From Whitmania pigra (taxonomy: Eukaryota; Annelida; Clitellata; Hirudinida; Haemopidae), in contig JAJTWR010000437.1 of the NCBI GenBank assembly GCA_021613335.1, forward strand, positions 803,001-867,000: 64,000 nt of DNA, written 5' to 3'. Shown here piece after piece: positions 13,413 to 27,418 of this stretch (positions are counted from its first letter, which is position 1; the number at the start of each line of letters is the position of its first letter). Made by a program: the position numbers and the translations under genes. The notes below the pieces were generated by a model. That model had not been told where the DNA came from and searched no databases. It was given only the letters and a program-made list of their open reading frames with translations.

Positions 13413-14644
13413 CAGTGGCGCAACTAGGGGGGGGGCAGGGGGGGCGCAAGCCCCCCCCAGGCCTAATAGGAGAGACCCTGCAATTTTTCCAAATCCGATC
13501 AGTTTTTTTTTGGTGGGGGGGGGGGGTAAGGGGATTTAACTGGTTTGAAACTTTGAGACAGAAGATAGTCAAACTCATTAATAAATTATTAAAGATACAA
13601 AATAAGACTGTAGACAGAAGATAGTCAAACTCATAATAATAATAATCTGTTCTATTTTTAATTCTTTATTAATTATAATTGGTAGTTTTGATTTAAACAG
13701 TTTCAAAAATTTTTCGACTGCGTCGGGCTTTCGTCCCTTGTCTAAACTTGAGCTCCCCCCTCAGCATTTTTCGCTGGTTATCTGATGATCAGATAATGTC
13801 GTTTTGACAACCCTGCCTTGGCTGCTCTTGATGCTTTGCAGAATGGCACAATGACTCCCGAGCTTTCGGAATTCTGTAACCTTCATGGAAAAGACGCTGA
13901 AACTGTGCAAAGACAGCTCCAATTCACATCGACAAGTTTACGTGCTGATCAGTCTGACCCCAATGCGTGTATCGAACTACAAGATCTTTTCTGTGCCACA
14001 AGCATTCAGCCCGAGTTGCATATGCTCGATGTTGCTCTTACTCAGACATTTACGTCATCAGATGCAGAAAGGGCATTTTCTAAACTTCGCCTTATTAAAA
14101 GTCATCTCGGGACGACTATGTCTGCCTGTCGTTTGCAAAGTTTATTGAGAATATCTGTGAACAAAACAATTACTGCACTTCTTCCAGTAAATAAAATGGT
14201 GAACAGATTTTCACAGATTGATCGAAAAATTATTTTGTAACTGTAAACACATCAAAATGTAATTTAGACTACAACATTTCAAAATTGTTTTAAACTGTTT
14301 AGGATCTTAATTTTATACATAATTTAGATTAGGTGAAATGTTTAGGATATCAATCATATCATATTACAATTTTAAACATATCATAAACTTTTTTTTTACA
14401 GTTGCTTTAACTGGCTTGAAACTTTGAAACAGAAGATAGTCAAGCTCATTAATAAATTATTAAAGATACAAAAAAAGACTGCAGACTTATAAATAAAAAC
14501 TTATAATAATAATCAGTTCTATCTTTAATTCTTTATTAATTAAAATTAGTAGTATTGATTTGAACAGTTTCAAAAATTTTTCGACTGCGTCGGGCTTTTC
14601 TAAACTTGAGCCCCCCCCAGCATTTTTCGCTGGTTGCGCCCCTG
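13413..14644 (+). mobile_element. hAT element, 1232 bp, with internal end duplication
   Basis: The left end is CAGTGGCGCAACTAGG, the right end inverted GGTTGCGCCCCTG, and the 8-bp duplication GCTTTAAT is perfect (13405-13412 and 14645-14652). The roughly 230-bp right-terminal region (14405-14635) is also present at about 13540-13780, just inside the left end, ending in the same GCATTTTTCGCTGGTT. The element thus has the layout left end, right-end copy, transposase fragment, right end. Confidence 0.9.
13818..14240 (+). pseudogene. hAT transposase C-terminal part (ZMYM1-like)
   Basis: An open frame of about 140 codons ends in the hAT dimerisation motif: FTSSDAERAFSKLRLIKSHL then TTMSACRLQSLLRISVNK. 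This matches the (S)ERSFSKLKLIK...RL..L motif of ZMYM1/TTF-type hAT proteins. The N-terminal zinc finger and catalytic core are absent, so it is a remnant inside a non-autonomous element. Confidence 0.8.
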
Positions 14645-15880
14645 GCTTTAATAACTTCAGATCGTGCACTCCTACGTGTTTCAGGATCCCGCTTTACTGT
14701 GATGGACACCGATTTTTATAATTCTTCCCTACGAATTTTTGAATGAGCAAAAAAACGAATATATACTTTCAAGCGTTTTTGTGGTTGTCACAGTTGATAA
14801 ACAATGCCCTGTGATTTCTGTCACATATTCGTTATTGAAGGCCAGATGTATACCCGGAGACTCCCTGGACCTCTTAGCTATGCCTTTCCACTAAATTGGA
14901 CTTTCCCACCGTAGGTTTTACGCTTTCATATCGTTTGTGTACTATTGCGGTATTTGTTCAGTATAGGATTTGTGTGATGTCGTCCGAGCTAGGGACGTTT
15001 ATCGCTCAATGGAAAAAAAGCTTTGATCTTCTACGTTTAGTTTCGAGAAGAGAGACTTCTGCTTGTATAATCGCATCGTAAAGGGGTTATATGTTACATT
15101 GTCAGAGTCAGGAACGATTTACTATCTGATTATAGAATAGAGGAGTTTTTTGTTTTTCGTTGAGTGGCTCATATTTTTTGTAGTTAATCGTTTAGAACGA
15201 ATTATTCTTTACTTAGAATGTTAGAAGCGTCCCAGCAACTAAGAATCTCTGAAGTGGAGAATTTCCAGGCAACCTACTTTACACTAGGCATGCACCGGAT
15301 AACACATTTTATGGATATCGGTCAATCATGTGAAATTGTTTAAATCTTCATACTTTTAATTTAATAAATAATAAATCAAAAATATTATGTAATTAGCCAT
15401 GAATCCTGTTGATTTTAAGAAATAAATAAGAGCACATCTCCAGCCATACTGAAAAGGCGCTACCAATCCCAGAATGATATTTTATTCATTATTTTTTAAT
15501 AGTAAACTGTCAAAGCTCACTTTCAGATAATCACCCATAGTTATCTCTAAGTAGAAAGACTTAAACATACAAAGATAGCAAATATTATTTTAATGTTTAT
15601 ATTTTAACAAATGCTCCAACTACAAACACTGAGGATATTACTAATGAGTTTGGATGTAGTATAATCATGGCAAAGGTGAAAATGTCAAAAATGTCTGACT
15701 AAAACATGACAAGGTACCACAAAATGTTTGAATGCTACACACTAGGCTCATTTTGTATGATGAGAACAAAACAAAAACGTCAAAAATACAGAACTTTGTT
15801 TATCACAAAAGTTGACCCAAAATGTAAAAAAGAAAACTGTTTCATTATTAATTCAGTCTGAAAATTAAATATTTGGTTGC
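14645..15880. other. Intergenic region downstream of FASN
   Basis: No coding structure recognised. 15300-15880 is AT-rich and lies within reach of the FASN 3' UTR; an AATAAA on the minus strand at 15481-15486 is a possible poly(A) signal. Confidence 0.4.
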
Positions 15881-16599
15881 TGTTCATTACAACAGATTGG
15901 AGTTCACTGTTTCAAGTACTTTCTTTTCTCCTTCCCCCCTGAAGAAAGTGTCGTGAGTTCCTTCAAGGACTTTGATGCTCAGCTCTGATGAGCAGATGGT
16001 CCTCATGCCATAGTCCTCGTCCTGCTTGGCAGAACTGCCGGATGCCCGGATGAGGTCGATGGAGGCTGACTCGATCTTGCCCTGCGGTTTGTACTGGTTG
16101 ACAATGTAAAGTTTCTTGTAGAATGTCTTGGCAGCAATTTTTATGATGTCAGCTTCAGTTGGTGAGGAAGTCTTTCCAGCATTCCTTAGCGTCTCACACA
16201 TGGTCTCCAACCTGGTATCTAGGTTGGGCATGTTGATGATCTTTGCACTGAGCTCTGCAATGTCAATCTCTTTGGTTTCCTTGGCACCGACTCGCCTGAT
16301 TATGTGGTCCACGAAGGCACAGATCATGGCAGTTTCCAATTCGTTTTGGTCTCCAGATCCGAGACTCTCGGAGTAGCTGCCGATGATGGAAAGAATGTAG
16401 TTGTGCGAACCATCCAGCAGTGTTACTTTCTTCACTGCAGACTCAGATGGCAGGGCAGATTGGAGTTGGAGGGTCATCTCTATGGCCACACATCCTCCAA
16501 ATGAGTAACCAAGGATTTGGTAGGGACCTTCCTTCTGGATGCTACTGATCACCTGCAAAATGAACAAAAACAATAAGATGTAAGATAAGATATGTTTAT

Positions 16600-16745
16600 T
16601 TGTATGAGAGTCAGGGGTGCTCAACCATTTGTATAGTGCTGTGTCCAAAGCATGCTTTGTAGCAGTCCAAGCCAGGTCGCAAACACGGCATGTTGCTTTT
16701 ACTGTCATTCGCAGGCACGTTACCCTCCGAGCCAACTCGCACGGC
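16600..16745 (-). repeat. tRNA-derived SINE copy in FASN intron
   Basis: On the minus strand the box-A-like GTTGGCTCGGAGGGTAACG and a degenerate box B precede the body (GCACTATACAAATGGTTGAG), parallel to the copy at 4700-4940. Lies in the intron before the thioesterase exon. Confidence 0.55.
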
Positions 16746-17706
16746 AACAATGGAAATGATGAATTTGCATAATAATACTAACAAAAATCAAATAGTTATT
16801 TATTCATTTATATCTTTCAATCCACAAACCAAAACAAATTTCTTAGAACTAGATAACCAATCATTAGTTAATTAACATCATACTATTTCTAACTAGTACT
16901 ACTACAATCTCAAATGCAGTACCTCAATATAATGGGCTGCAAGTTCCTCCATGGATGTCGGAGGAACATCGGCTGTGCACTGGATTCCATAAACAGGACA
17001 AGTAAACTGTGCAGCCAGAGGCTTGAGCAGCGAGACTGTTCCCTCGATGGGTGGAATGATGAAGAGGGGAGTCTTGCTTTTGTCAACGTGAGGTCCACTC
17101 ATGTCGATGATCTTTTCCTTAGGAATGATGTCTTTCAAAGAGTAAAGGGAGCTGTTGGAGTCTCCCTCTGCATTGCCCGAAGTTTGCACCGATGATTGAT
17201 CATTTGCCTAAATGGATAAACACAAGGAAAGATGAAATATTTTTTTCATCAAGAAATAACAGACATAAATCTTATATAAATTATTAAAACTATTATTACT
17301 ATTATTATCATTATTAATACTATTATTATCCTAAACCTATTTAATATAGTTAAAAGAACTGGTTAGCATCACCTTTATTATTTATTATCAAACTTATTTA
17401 GACTCACCTGATCTGCCAGTTTGTCGAGGACAGTAAACGTGAGGAGCCTGATTTCCTTGATGGGCAAGGCAAGGTCGTAATCCCTCTCGAGGGTTTGTTT
17501 GCCTTCAACACTCATCAGCGAATCGAGGCCGAGATCACCGAGGGTTTGATCTTGATTGATTGCATTAACATCTTTCACCCCTGTAAAAAAGAAATAAACC
17601 ATTTATTGAAAGAGTGTGATAATGGAGCACAATGGGCAATATTCTTAGACCGATAAACGGTTGTAGTGGATACCAATTGGAGTCGACAGTTGATGACAGC
17701 GACTCA

Positions 17707-18343
<637 letters not shown>

Positions 18344-21300
18344 TCAGGAAGATGGCCATTCCTGGAATTATGATGATAATATTATCTTGTTCTGTGATTA
18401 TGCTATTGTTAACCATTTTTTAATTGTTACAAATGCAGTGCTTCTATCATAAAAATGCCAATTTCAGGAATGTTCTGATTTTATAGTATAAATTGAAGTC
18501 AATATGATGAATAATAACTGAACAACATTACTCTAGAGTCTGATTAGAAATAAAATAATATAAAATAATTAACAAATTAATTAATCAAATAAATTATCAT
18601 TTAATTGAAAAACAACCCACCCAACGGGGAGTCATTGGAAAGATCAAACTTTCCAATTTCCAAGAACCTTCCATGCTGGGCGAGCAGTTTGACACTTGAC
18701 TGGAGTTTCTCCTCTGCCAAAGAATTGAGGACAACATCAACTCCATGACCTCTTGTTGCCTTGGCAATGGTGCGCCAGAAGTCAGGATCTCTCGAGTCGG
18801 CAAAGTTTGAGTCGTTCAACTGGGGAAACCTGAATAAAAGAGAGATTGCTGGGTGAGCTGGGGTAAATGCAATGCTATGAGCACTACTGATTCAAGAGAA
18901 TCACATATTTTAGACAATCTAATCCTTCTTGCCATGCTTACCTCTTCTTGAGATAATTCCTCTTTCCCTCAGAGCCAACAGTGGTGAAGACCTTGCACCC
19001 AGCATTTAGGGCGATAGAAATGGCAGCCTGACCCACGGCTCCACTACCCGAGTGGATGAGCACCGACTCACCCTTCCTGATGCGGCCTCTGCACACCAGG
19101 GCATAGTACGCTGTGGAGTAAGCAACTGGCACGGTTGATGCTTCTTCGAGGCTCCACTTTTCAAGAATTTCTTGTTCACATCGACGACAGTCGCGAGACC
19201 CTTTGCATCGAGGAGACCCATGACTCTTTCGCCTTTAGAGTTGACGCCAGAAAACTCCATGCCGAGGAGACACTCTTGCGAGGCCAGGTCACCCGGGATG
19301 GCATCTGGAGGTAGTTTTCCAGTTGCCAACATGATGTCCCTGAAGTTGAGCGAGGTATAGTGGACGGTGCAAAGTTCCTTGTCGGGCTCGAGTGATGAGT
19401 CAAAGTACTTGAGAGGTGAAGCAATCCAACGCAAGGAGGACAAGTCACCCCTGGTCAGAACATTCACGTAAGCTGCATGGGTCTCGACCTCCTGATCTGT
19501 AATGTCAACACAAAAAATCATAAATAACAAAGTTGTATGTGTCAAGGAAATGGTAAAATAATATAAAACTGATTAATTCATTGATCATTAATTAATAAAA
19601 CAATGTAGTGATAATAGATATCAACCAACCAGACAAAAGCGGGAGGTGCCTGAATGAACCCCAAACTCCATTGGAGAAGACATTCATGACGAGGTCGCTC
19701 TCGTAAACCTGTTTCAACTCATCACTAGACAGTTTCTTTCCGTGTGTAAACAGACACCTGTCCAATTAAGAAAGATCTTAGTCTGTTTGTGTTTTGAAAA
19801 TGTCTTTGACTATTTCAAAAAGAAACTTAACTCTTGGTTAATGTCACATGTAATATAGATGTGAATAAAAACCACACAAGAATTAAGACATTATTTAATA
19901 ATTAGTTAAGGCACAACACAAGGTAATGCATAATTGACATTCCACAAAAAACATAAGCAAAGTGAGTCATACCTGATCTTTTCACCATCTGGCTCTCTCC
20001 TCAGGCAACTGACGAGACCTACGATTCCGGAGCTCGGATCATCGGTCTTCAACCAAATCCTTTTGACCTCCGATGCCACCATGGCAGACTTCACCTCTTC
20101 CACCCAAGCATAAGACTCGCTCGAGATGACAATAGACTTGATCGCTGATTCTTCTGGAACTTGAGTCTTCTTCCGCAGGAGGAAAGCAGAATGGAGGAAT
20201 CCATCCGTCACCTTGGATACGAGGTTGAAACCTGCTTCGTTAAAAATTTCAAGACATTTCTTGTCATCACAGAACATCGAGCATGTTCTCTTGTCTGAGA
20301 TCTTGAAGGGCATCAAGTTGTTGGAGTAGAGCAAAGACCAGGCCAGCATGAAGTTCTTCGTGGGTTCAAAAACAAGGAGGAAACCATCGTCCTTGAGAAG
20401 AGAAGCATAAGTCGAGAGAGCATTCAAAAGGTTTTCCTGTTTGTTCAGAACATCACCAAGGATGACAGCATCGGCCTTCCCGGCGATTCTAAATAAATAT
20501 TAACAAATATTTGGTTTATTAACACATCCTTATTCTTGTTTCAGCTAATACTTAAAACTTCCACAGACTAATAACAACTGTTAATATTAAGATGACATTA
20601 TAACAGCACAAAAATAAAATACCTGCTAATTGGTTTGGTATTTGTGTCCCACTGGATGGCCTCAACTCCGATGCTTTCCAAGGACGACTTGTCGATCGTG
20701 TCGACTCCAGGTCCCGCTATGAGATATTCAAACTTCAGCCCTGGTTCTGTGGCCAGTCTGGTAGCAGCAGTCTCGTAAACACATCCACTGGTGGCATCGA
20801 CTTCAACGAACAAGAGCTTTTTCTCAGAGGGACTGTTCTCGACGACCACGTCCAACAAAGGCCGACGTCTCAGAAGTCCGAAAGTCTCGTCCGAGTGCAG
20901 TTCGGATCTTGTCAGAAGAGCGTCCGACTCTGAAGAGAACATCTTGACTAGGTGCTCGAAGAGACCATTCTCCGAGGCCTCGTTCACATCGCCCGAGGGA
21001 TCTCCAGTGATTCCATTGATGTATTTTGTCTGAATAGCAGAGTCATTCAAGAGGTCCTCGAGAAGTTGTTTCTGTTCTGGAGATGTTGAAGGGGAATTTA
21101 CAAGCTTTTTGAGATTATCTTTAGCAAAGGAGAGTTCTTTCAGAACTTCGTGAGATTCGTGACTCGAAGCAGCATCACTGAAGTAAGGCACAAATGAGAA
21201 GCTTTCCAGGATGGGGGCTGCTTGTCCGTGGGGTCTCCTCGGTGCCACAGTGGCATGGAGGCCGAGGATTTCGACGCTGCCCGAAGTACAGGAGTTCAAC

Positions 21301-23220
21301 TCCTTGTCATAAATTACAGAAATAACTGCAAAAAATTATTTTTGAGTTGTAAATAAGAATATGAATAATCTCACAGCACAAATAATAAACAACTAATTAA
21401 TGCTAACCAGGTGACACTAATTATTATTATAATCAATAATAGCATATTTATTAAACTTAAATGAGCAAATTCCAGACATTACCTTTGGATCCATCTTCTT
21501 TAAGAACAACATTGTTGAGATGCGAGATGGGGTTGATCTGGATTGATCTGATTCTGGTAGGAAGTCTCAAGTCCCTTCCAGGCAGTCCCACCACTTGAAC
21601 CTGGAGCATGGTGTCCAGGAATGAGGTCCAATTGTCATGCCATGAAAGTTCTCCGACATCTCCTGATTGGTGCAACGGTGCAATGTCAGTTCATTTTTTA
21701 GTTGGCTGGTTATGTAGCTGAACACTTTTAGTAACTAACTATTTAAGTAACTGAACATTGCAACAAACATAGACTTATTTGTACATTTATGAACATCTAC
21801 AAATTAAGCATACCTTGTTCTGAGATGGATTTAATTCCCTTGAAGATGGAGCCATACTCATAGCCTCTAAGTCTCAGCTCCTTGTAAACATCGGAATTGT
21901 TGAGTTCTTCTTTGGACTCAGAAGCAGTCGGTAAACCGTCGAAGAACGAGTCCAACTTTTCTGCTTCCGAAACAAAAATCTTTCCACTGACAACCATGTT
22001 TCCACTCTCAGAAACCTCAAAGTAACCAGAGGAAGGAGTGAGGCTCACATCCAGTTTCACCTGCCCGGTCGGAGGAAGAATGGTGGCCCTGTGGATGTGC
22101 ACGTCTTGGAAGGTCACCGGAAGTTGGTCGTAGGTTTGTCCTTCATTCTTGGCCAAAGTCTTCCATGCGAGGACTAAGTAGCCAGTGGCTGGGAACAAAA
22201 CCCTTCCATCAATTTTGTGACCAATAAGGTAGAGATCTTCAGAATCTGGGGCCATTTCAAAGGTGAACGTGGCAGATGCTGAGTTTGAAGATGAAGATTT
22301 GGTGAAGTCTTTGTAAGAAGGAACATCCCACTCAATGGAATGATCCCAAGAGATGATGGAGGACAGAGATGGAACACTGTAGTCAACAGGGAAGATAGCT
22401 TTGCTAGGAGCATAGAGAGAAAGTGGGTTGAAATCAACTCCGCATCTGTACAGCCTGTTTTGGACATGTAATTATTAAAGTTCAATAACTTGAAAAAAAA
22501 TTAAAAAAGTAATGAATGTTTTTGTTTCGACCGACGTCAGAAGTGGAGGTACAAAAAACACAATTAGAGAAAATCTGAATTCTCAAACAATCCTCAACTC
22601 AACCAACATTGCCAAAGAAGAGAGGAAGAAAGCAAGATTATCGGGTTGAGTCCTGTTCATGAGACCAACAAAGGTGCAGTCAGCAGACAGACTTCTCTTG
22701 AGGATGGCCTGGAGGAGACAATGAGAAGCAATCTCAACAGTGATGGCATTGGAAGGTACTTTCTGGAGAGCTTCTTGGAAGAGAACCGGACTGATGAGGT
22801 TGTTGACATGGTAATCGGCACTGGAACATCTAGCAAGGTCCGAGGACCACTTGGATTCGGGGATGGAGGAGCTCACCCACTTTGATGTTCTGGGCCTGTC
22901 CTCCTTGATGATCTGTCAAACCAATCAGGATCAGTTGAAGAATTGACAAATGTCATCGTTGATCAAATTACCGTATTTTCACGAAATAAACACGCAAACG
23001 ATTATAACACGCACCAATAGACGCTTTTTTTTCTTTTGGCTAAAATAATTTAACATTTAAATTAAAATTATATATATTAAAATATTAAATTGAACCAGTT
23101 TCTAATATATAAAACAATCAAATATAAAAGTTGTAAAAAAATCTTCTGTTGGCTGAGCGGCTGATGCTTGAAGTGATAAATACAGTGATATATAGATAGA
23201 AGTGCTCTTGATTGAAATAT

Positions 23221-23267
23221 AAGTCAAAATCATCTTAGTCATGCAACGGACTGTAATCAAATAAATA
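23221..23267 (+). repeat. Ultra-short LINE 3'-end insertion (copy 4)
   Basis: A 47-bp copy (GCAACGGACTGTAATCAAAT, short A-rich tail) with the perfect 11-bp duplication GATTGAAATAT (23210-23220 and 23268-23278). Inserted in the pogo-like element. Confidence 0.85.
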
Positions 23268-23283
23268 GATTGAAATATCGACG

Positions 23284-24205
23284 TCGTTAAGAAAGTGGCT
23301 GATAAACGTAACTCGTACACTGTTGCCTACAAGCTTCAAGTCATTTCTAGAGCAAAAGACAAAGGTAATAGAGCAGCTGCTCGGGAGTTCAACGTTAATG
23401 AAGTGTCGGTTCGCGAATGGAGAAAAAAGGAATGATTGCTTGAGAAACTGAACCTGAGAAAACGTGCATGCCGTGGCCAAAATGCGAAATGGTCAAAGTT
23501 AGAGTCTGATCTAAAGCTATGGGTCTTGGAACAAAGGAAGAGATAGCTTTTGACATTCCCACTAGTGAAAGCATCTGGCGTCAGAACTGTGGCAATAGCA
23601 ACAAGTGGTTTTGAACGGACATGTTTCACAGTCATACTAGGATGCTCTGCAGCTGGCACCAAGTCAAAACCAATATTGATTTTCAAGAGACAATGCGAAA
23701 AATTTTCAGCATGAAGCTCTGGATTCAGAAATGTTCTCAAAAGAGGGGATTCTTTTCAAAGAGCTCGCGGTTGATCATGGATGCAATGACTGCTCATAAA
23801 GAGGAGTCAGTTAAGAAGATGTTCAACTTAAGCGGATGTCACATTGCAATCTTCCCGGGTGGTCTATCATCCAAACTGCAACTACAAATCGTTGAGAAAT
23901 TGACAGATCTGAGAGGGCGGAATGGATGCAGAATGGCACATACACTCACACACCGTCTGGACGAGACAGGAAGGCCTTGTATTCTGAGGTATGCACGTGG
24001 GTTGCACGAGCATGGGACAACGTGTCTCCTGATTTGATTCTGAGTGGCTTTAGAAATGCTGGCATTGAGTCTGGAAAGGAGTAAAGTGACCACCCGGACT
24101 TTGAACTAGCCTGCGATCCGGTAAGAGCCGAAAATGAATATGAAGACTGTTCGACTTTTGACGGATTTGAAGGCTTAGCTGATGATGAGGAATAATTATT
24201 GGTCT
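23284..24205 (+). pseudogene. pogo/Tigger transposase relic
   Basis: The N-terminal helix-turn-helix reads SYTVAYKLQVISRAKDKGNR then AAAREFNVNEVSVREWRKKE, a CENP-B-N/pogo DNA-binding motif. After an internal deletion that removed the rest of the CENP-B region, the catalytic core appears as SRFTVVLG-like CFTVILGCSAAGTKSKPILI and SGCHIAIFPGGLSSKLQ (the region of the second catalytic Asp). Several stops and frame changes; inactive. Confidence 0.8.
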
Positions 24206-24559
24206 TATGATTGATTTTTTGAAAGTCTGTTAATAAATTGTTTAAAAACTTCAAAGAACTGGTTACCGATTCATGAGCTCGCTGCAATTGACCAAAATTG
24301 GTCACGAGTCGCTTCGATATTGCGTTCTCTCTTCAATTCTTCCTTGAAACTATTTTTATCTTAAGATTTGCATCAACTTCCTACTTTGGAATGCATATTG
24401 TTTACGCATAATACTTTGTAAGACAAAAGTGAAGCAATACTTCAAAGGACGGTAACAAACTCGTTAACCAATTCCACGCTGCAAAGAGTCCGCTTAACAA
24501 TTCTCTGTGTCCCATAACTCCCTAAATATGGAAATCACATATTTTAAATGTACAAATCT

Positions 24560-24960
24560 TAAGAGACATTTTTGAATATTTGAGATCAATTTTTGGAATA
24601 GATGATGAAGTAAATCAGATGCATCATGTTGTGAGACACAGCTTTAATGGAAAGTATAGCATTGTTGAGGTCCAAACATCAATTACAACATGAAATTTCA
24701 TGAGATTTCAAGGTTAAAGTCTCCCTTTCAAGAACCATAAATGGATCATTGATCTGAGCATGAAATGCTGCTCATGTGCAATAACCTTTATAATTGCATT
24801 GAAAGAAACAAGGTTTTTTTTAAATAAATTGAGATCAATTCTTGAAGCAAATACTGAAGTTATGCATTTGTACCATGCTCTGGGTCACAGCTTCACTGTG
24901 AAGGTATGGCATTGTTGAGGTTCAAACAGTGCATCAACTACAGCATAAAAGTGTGGCCAA
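24560..24960 (+). repeat. Diverged direct duplication inside the pogo element
   Basis: Two segments of about 110-120 bp, near 24580-24700 and 24825-24950, share a layout: TTGAGATCAATT, a C-rich 'cacagctt...aatg/actg' block, then GCATTGTTGAGGTTCAAAC. They are direct repeats about 250 bp apart. No coding role seen. Confidence 0.5.
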
Positions 24961-26117
24961 AAGCTGCATATAATTTATGCCATCTAATGGGTTTTATGAT
25001 TTTCTCGTATAGCAATGTAGAAAATCAAGTGACTCATCACCAGAAAAAGCCAAAGCAGTGGTGGTAATTCATTACAATTACCAATTTGAATCCTCATAAT
25101 GAGTTCCAAGAGAAAGGGCTAAGACTTCCATTTTGTTTTCTAATAAAGACTGCAAAAGACTGATAACTGACACTATTACCAAGATTGTATCTACTTTGTT
25201 CCATGCTTTTGAGAAGTGTTCAAAGAGTTTTTATAGCAAGACCATTAAGAGATTGAAGACATTTGCTACAATAAGTCCATGCTTGTGATGTTTGACTATT
25301 AAAATATTAAACAGCACCAACCAAAGCTGTCTGAACCACCAATGCTGAAAAAAACAGTAACACAAACTGAAAACATTACCTCCAATTATAATTATGAGTA
25401 ACAAAGAGTTGAAAAATTATGATGAAAATTCATAAAATAGCACAACACCCTACAAGTTTCCTATAGTTACCATCAATTAATTTATGTTAAATTCAAGTTG
25501 ACGTCAAATTCGAGAGCTGGACAATGCAATGATTAACGTGAATGTTTTGTCACATGCTTCTGTAAGCATATATCGAGAGTTCTTTATGCAATGCACTAAC
25601 GCCCAATCAATTATAAACTAATTAAAATTAAAAATATAGTCTAAAGCTTTTACAAAAACAATCAACAATCTGTGCTATCATTTAAATGTTTTTATTTTTT
25701 GTTGGTCGGAAATCAAATTCGTGTAAATTTAATCTAGAATAACACGCATACGATTATAGCACGCATAGGGGGTGCGTGGTAAGTAAAATCGAACATAACA
25801 CGCATTATGGGTGTAATATGGGTGAAAATACGGTACTAACTTCGTTTTATCTCAATGACATTGGGACAATAAGCTTAATTATTAATTATCAATAATTGGA
25901 ATCGGTCAATAAGTAAATTCATCATCGATACCACAACTCTTTGCCAAAGGCTATAATAACATGAAATAATCGTCAACATAAATGTAAAAAAAGTGTCTTA
26001 ACAACACAACAATAGCACTTATGTCTAGACAAACAATGGATGCCATAAATAACAAATAATAACATTGATTAGAAAAGCATTTATGGTTACACAAAAATGA
26101 GAACCTTAAATTTTATT

Positions 26118-26214
26118 TAATGCCACAGACACCCTTGGGAAAGAGCTTTATATAAATGGTTACAAGAAGCACCTCTGGCTCTAAGAATATATGTGAAGAT
26201 ACAATTACAATTAC
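26118..26214 (+). repeat. SINE 3' part in FASN intron
   Basis: CACCCTTGGGAAAGAGC, TATATAAATGGTTACAAGAA, GCACCTCTGG and a terminal TACAATTACAATTACAA tail match the body and tail of the SINE at 50548-50732. The tRNA-like head is missing. The rest of the intron, 25836-26523, shows nothing else. Confidence 0.7.
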
Positions 26215-27418
26215 AAACCTTAAAAAGTGCTGCATGTCGACAATGTATAACTAATGAGCCTATAAATAAGTCCACTCCAAGAGTTTGGAATTAGTAACTG
26301 ATAAGTAGTTACTTGATCAATTTATGCTTTCTAAATAGCCATCAAATAATTTAGTTAATTTAGTTGTGGTGGCATAGTTATGTTAATCGCATAAGGTATA
26401 AGGCATTATGACTATAAGGTTGTTAGTCACAGTTGTAAGTAGGCAAATACTAATTTATTTCCTAACAATAGCTAGCACATCTAAGACCACCAACTCATAA
26501 AAAGATGATATTCAAAGACCCACCTTTGAAGTCAAAGAAGTAGGACAGTCTGTTGGCAAACATGGATCGAGTGCAACCCGACATTTCATACCCTGTCAAC
26601 TTCTCCATCTCGTTTGACCAGCCATCGTGGGACTCTGAGGCACTATTTCCAATAAACACACCTGTCTTAGTGCCCTTGACAGAGGCAGGATTAACACCTG
26701 GAAAGAAGTGAGATGAGATAGTGGTTTGCATCAAAAATTTTAGAACTGTTAGAATGAACAAGCTTGTTATAAAACGTGTTTATAATAAATGAATGTTCTT
26801 ACTAAAACAAACTTCACCATAAAAGCTACAAATAATGAAATAAGCAACATTGTCATTAATATTACTATTGTCACCATTAAGTGCTAATTTAATGAGTTAC
26901 CATCACCTCAAATTACCTGCATCAGCAATTGCTTCATAAGTTGTCTCCAAAAGCATTCTTATCTGTGGATCCATGCGAGCTGCCTGCTTCAGGTGAACTC
27001 TGAAGAAAGATGCATCGAATTTTGATATGTCCTTTATGATGCCACATCTTTTTGGGAGGCCATAAAAACCTGTAAACATATCAAACAAAACTTAACACCA
27101 TTCTAACCATTAATAATCTCATACTTGTGAACAAATTTTCCATTTATCAAAGAGCTTCATCCATATAATCTCCATTTTTAATTAAGCAAAATAATGGAGC
27201 TGCAACTTACCAGGAGGCCACCTCAATGTGGAATCAGTAACCATGTCAACTTTATTCATGAGGTTGTGCTTAAATTCTTCAATGTTATCTGATGATGGAA
27301 ATCTACCAGACATTCCAGACACCACGACTTTCTCAAAATGGCTTCTGCTAGGTAAACCATTCTGGTGGCTGACTTGACTGTCTTCTGAGCAAAACGTCTC
27401 AAAGATTTTTCCAGGCAT

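Larger units (their letters stand above)
22971..25833 (+). mobile_element. pogo/Tigger-like DNA transposon, 2863 bp
   Basis: Termini CCGTATTTTCAC and GTGAAAATACGG are inverted repeats flanked by TA on both sides (22969-22970 and 25834-25835), as expected for a Tc1/mariner-superfamily insertion. Subterminal ACACGCA/TGCGTG motifs repeat near both ends. The transposase relic is on the plus strand, antisense to FASN. The element occupies most of the intron that should contain the KS/MAT exons. It carries its own later LINE-tail insertion at 23221-23267. Confidence 0.85.

Noticed and set aside
16128..17195. Plus-strand open frames of 60-93 codons over the FASN thioesterase exons
   Set aside because: Opposite-strand shadows of well-supported FASN exons; no independent features.
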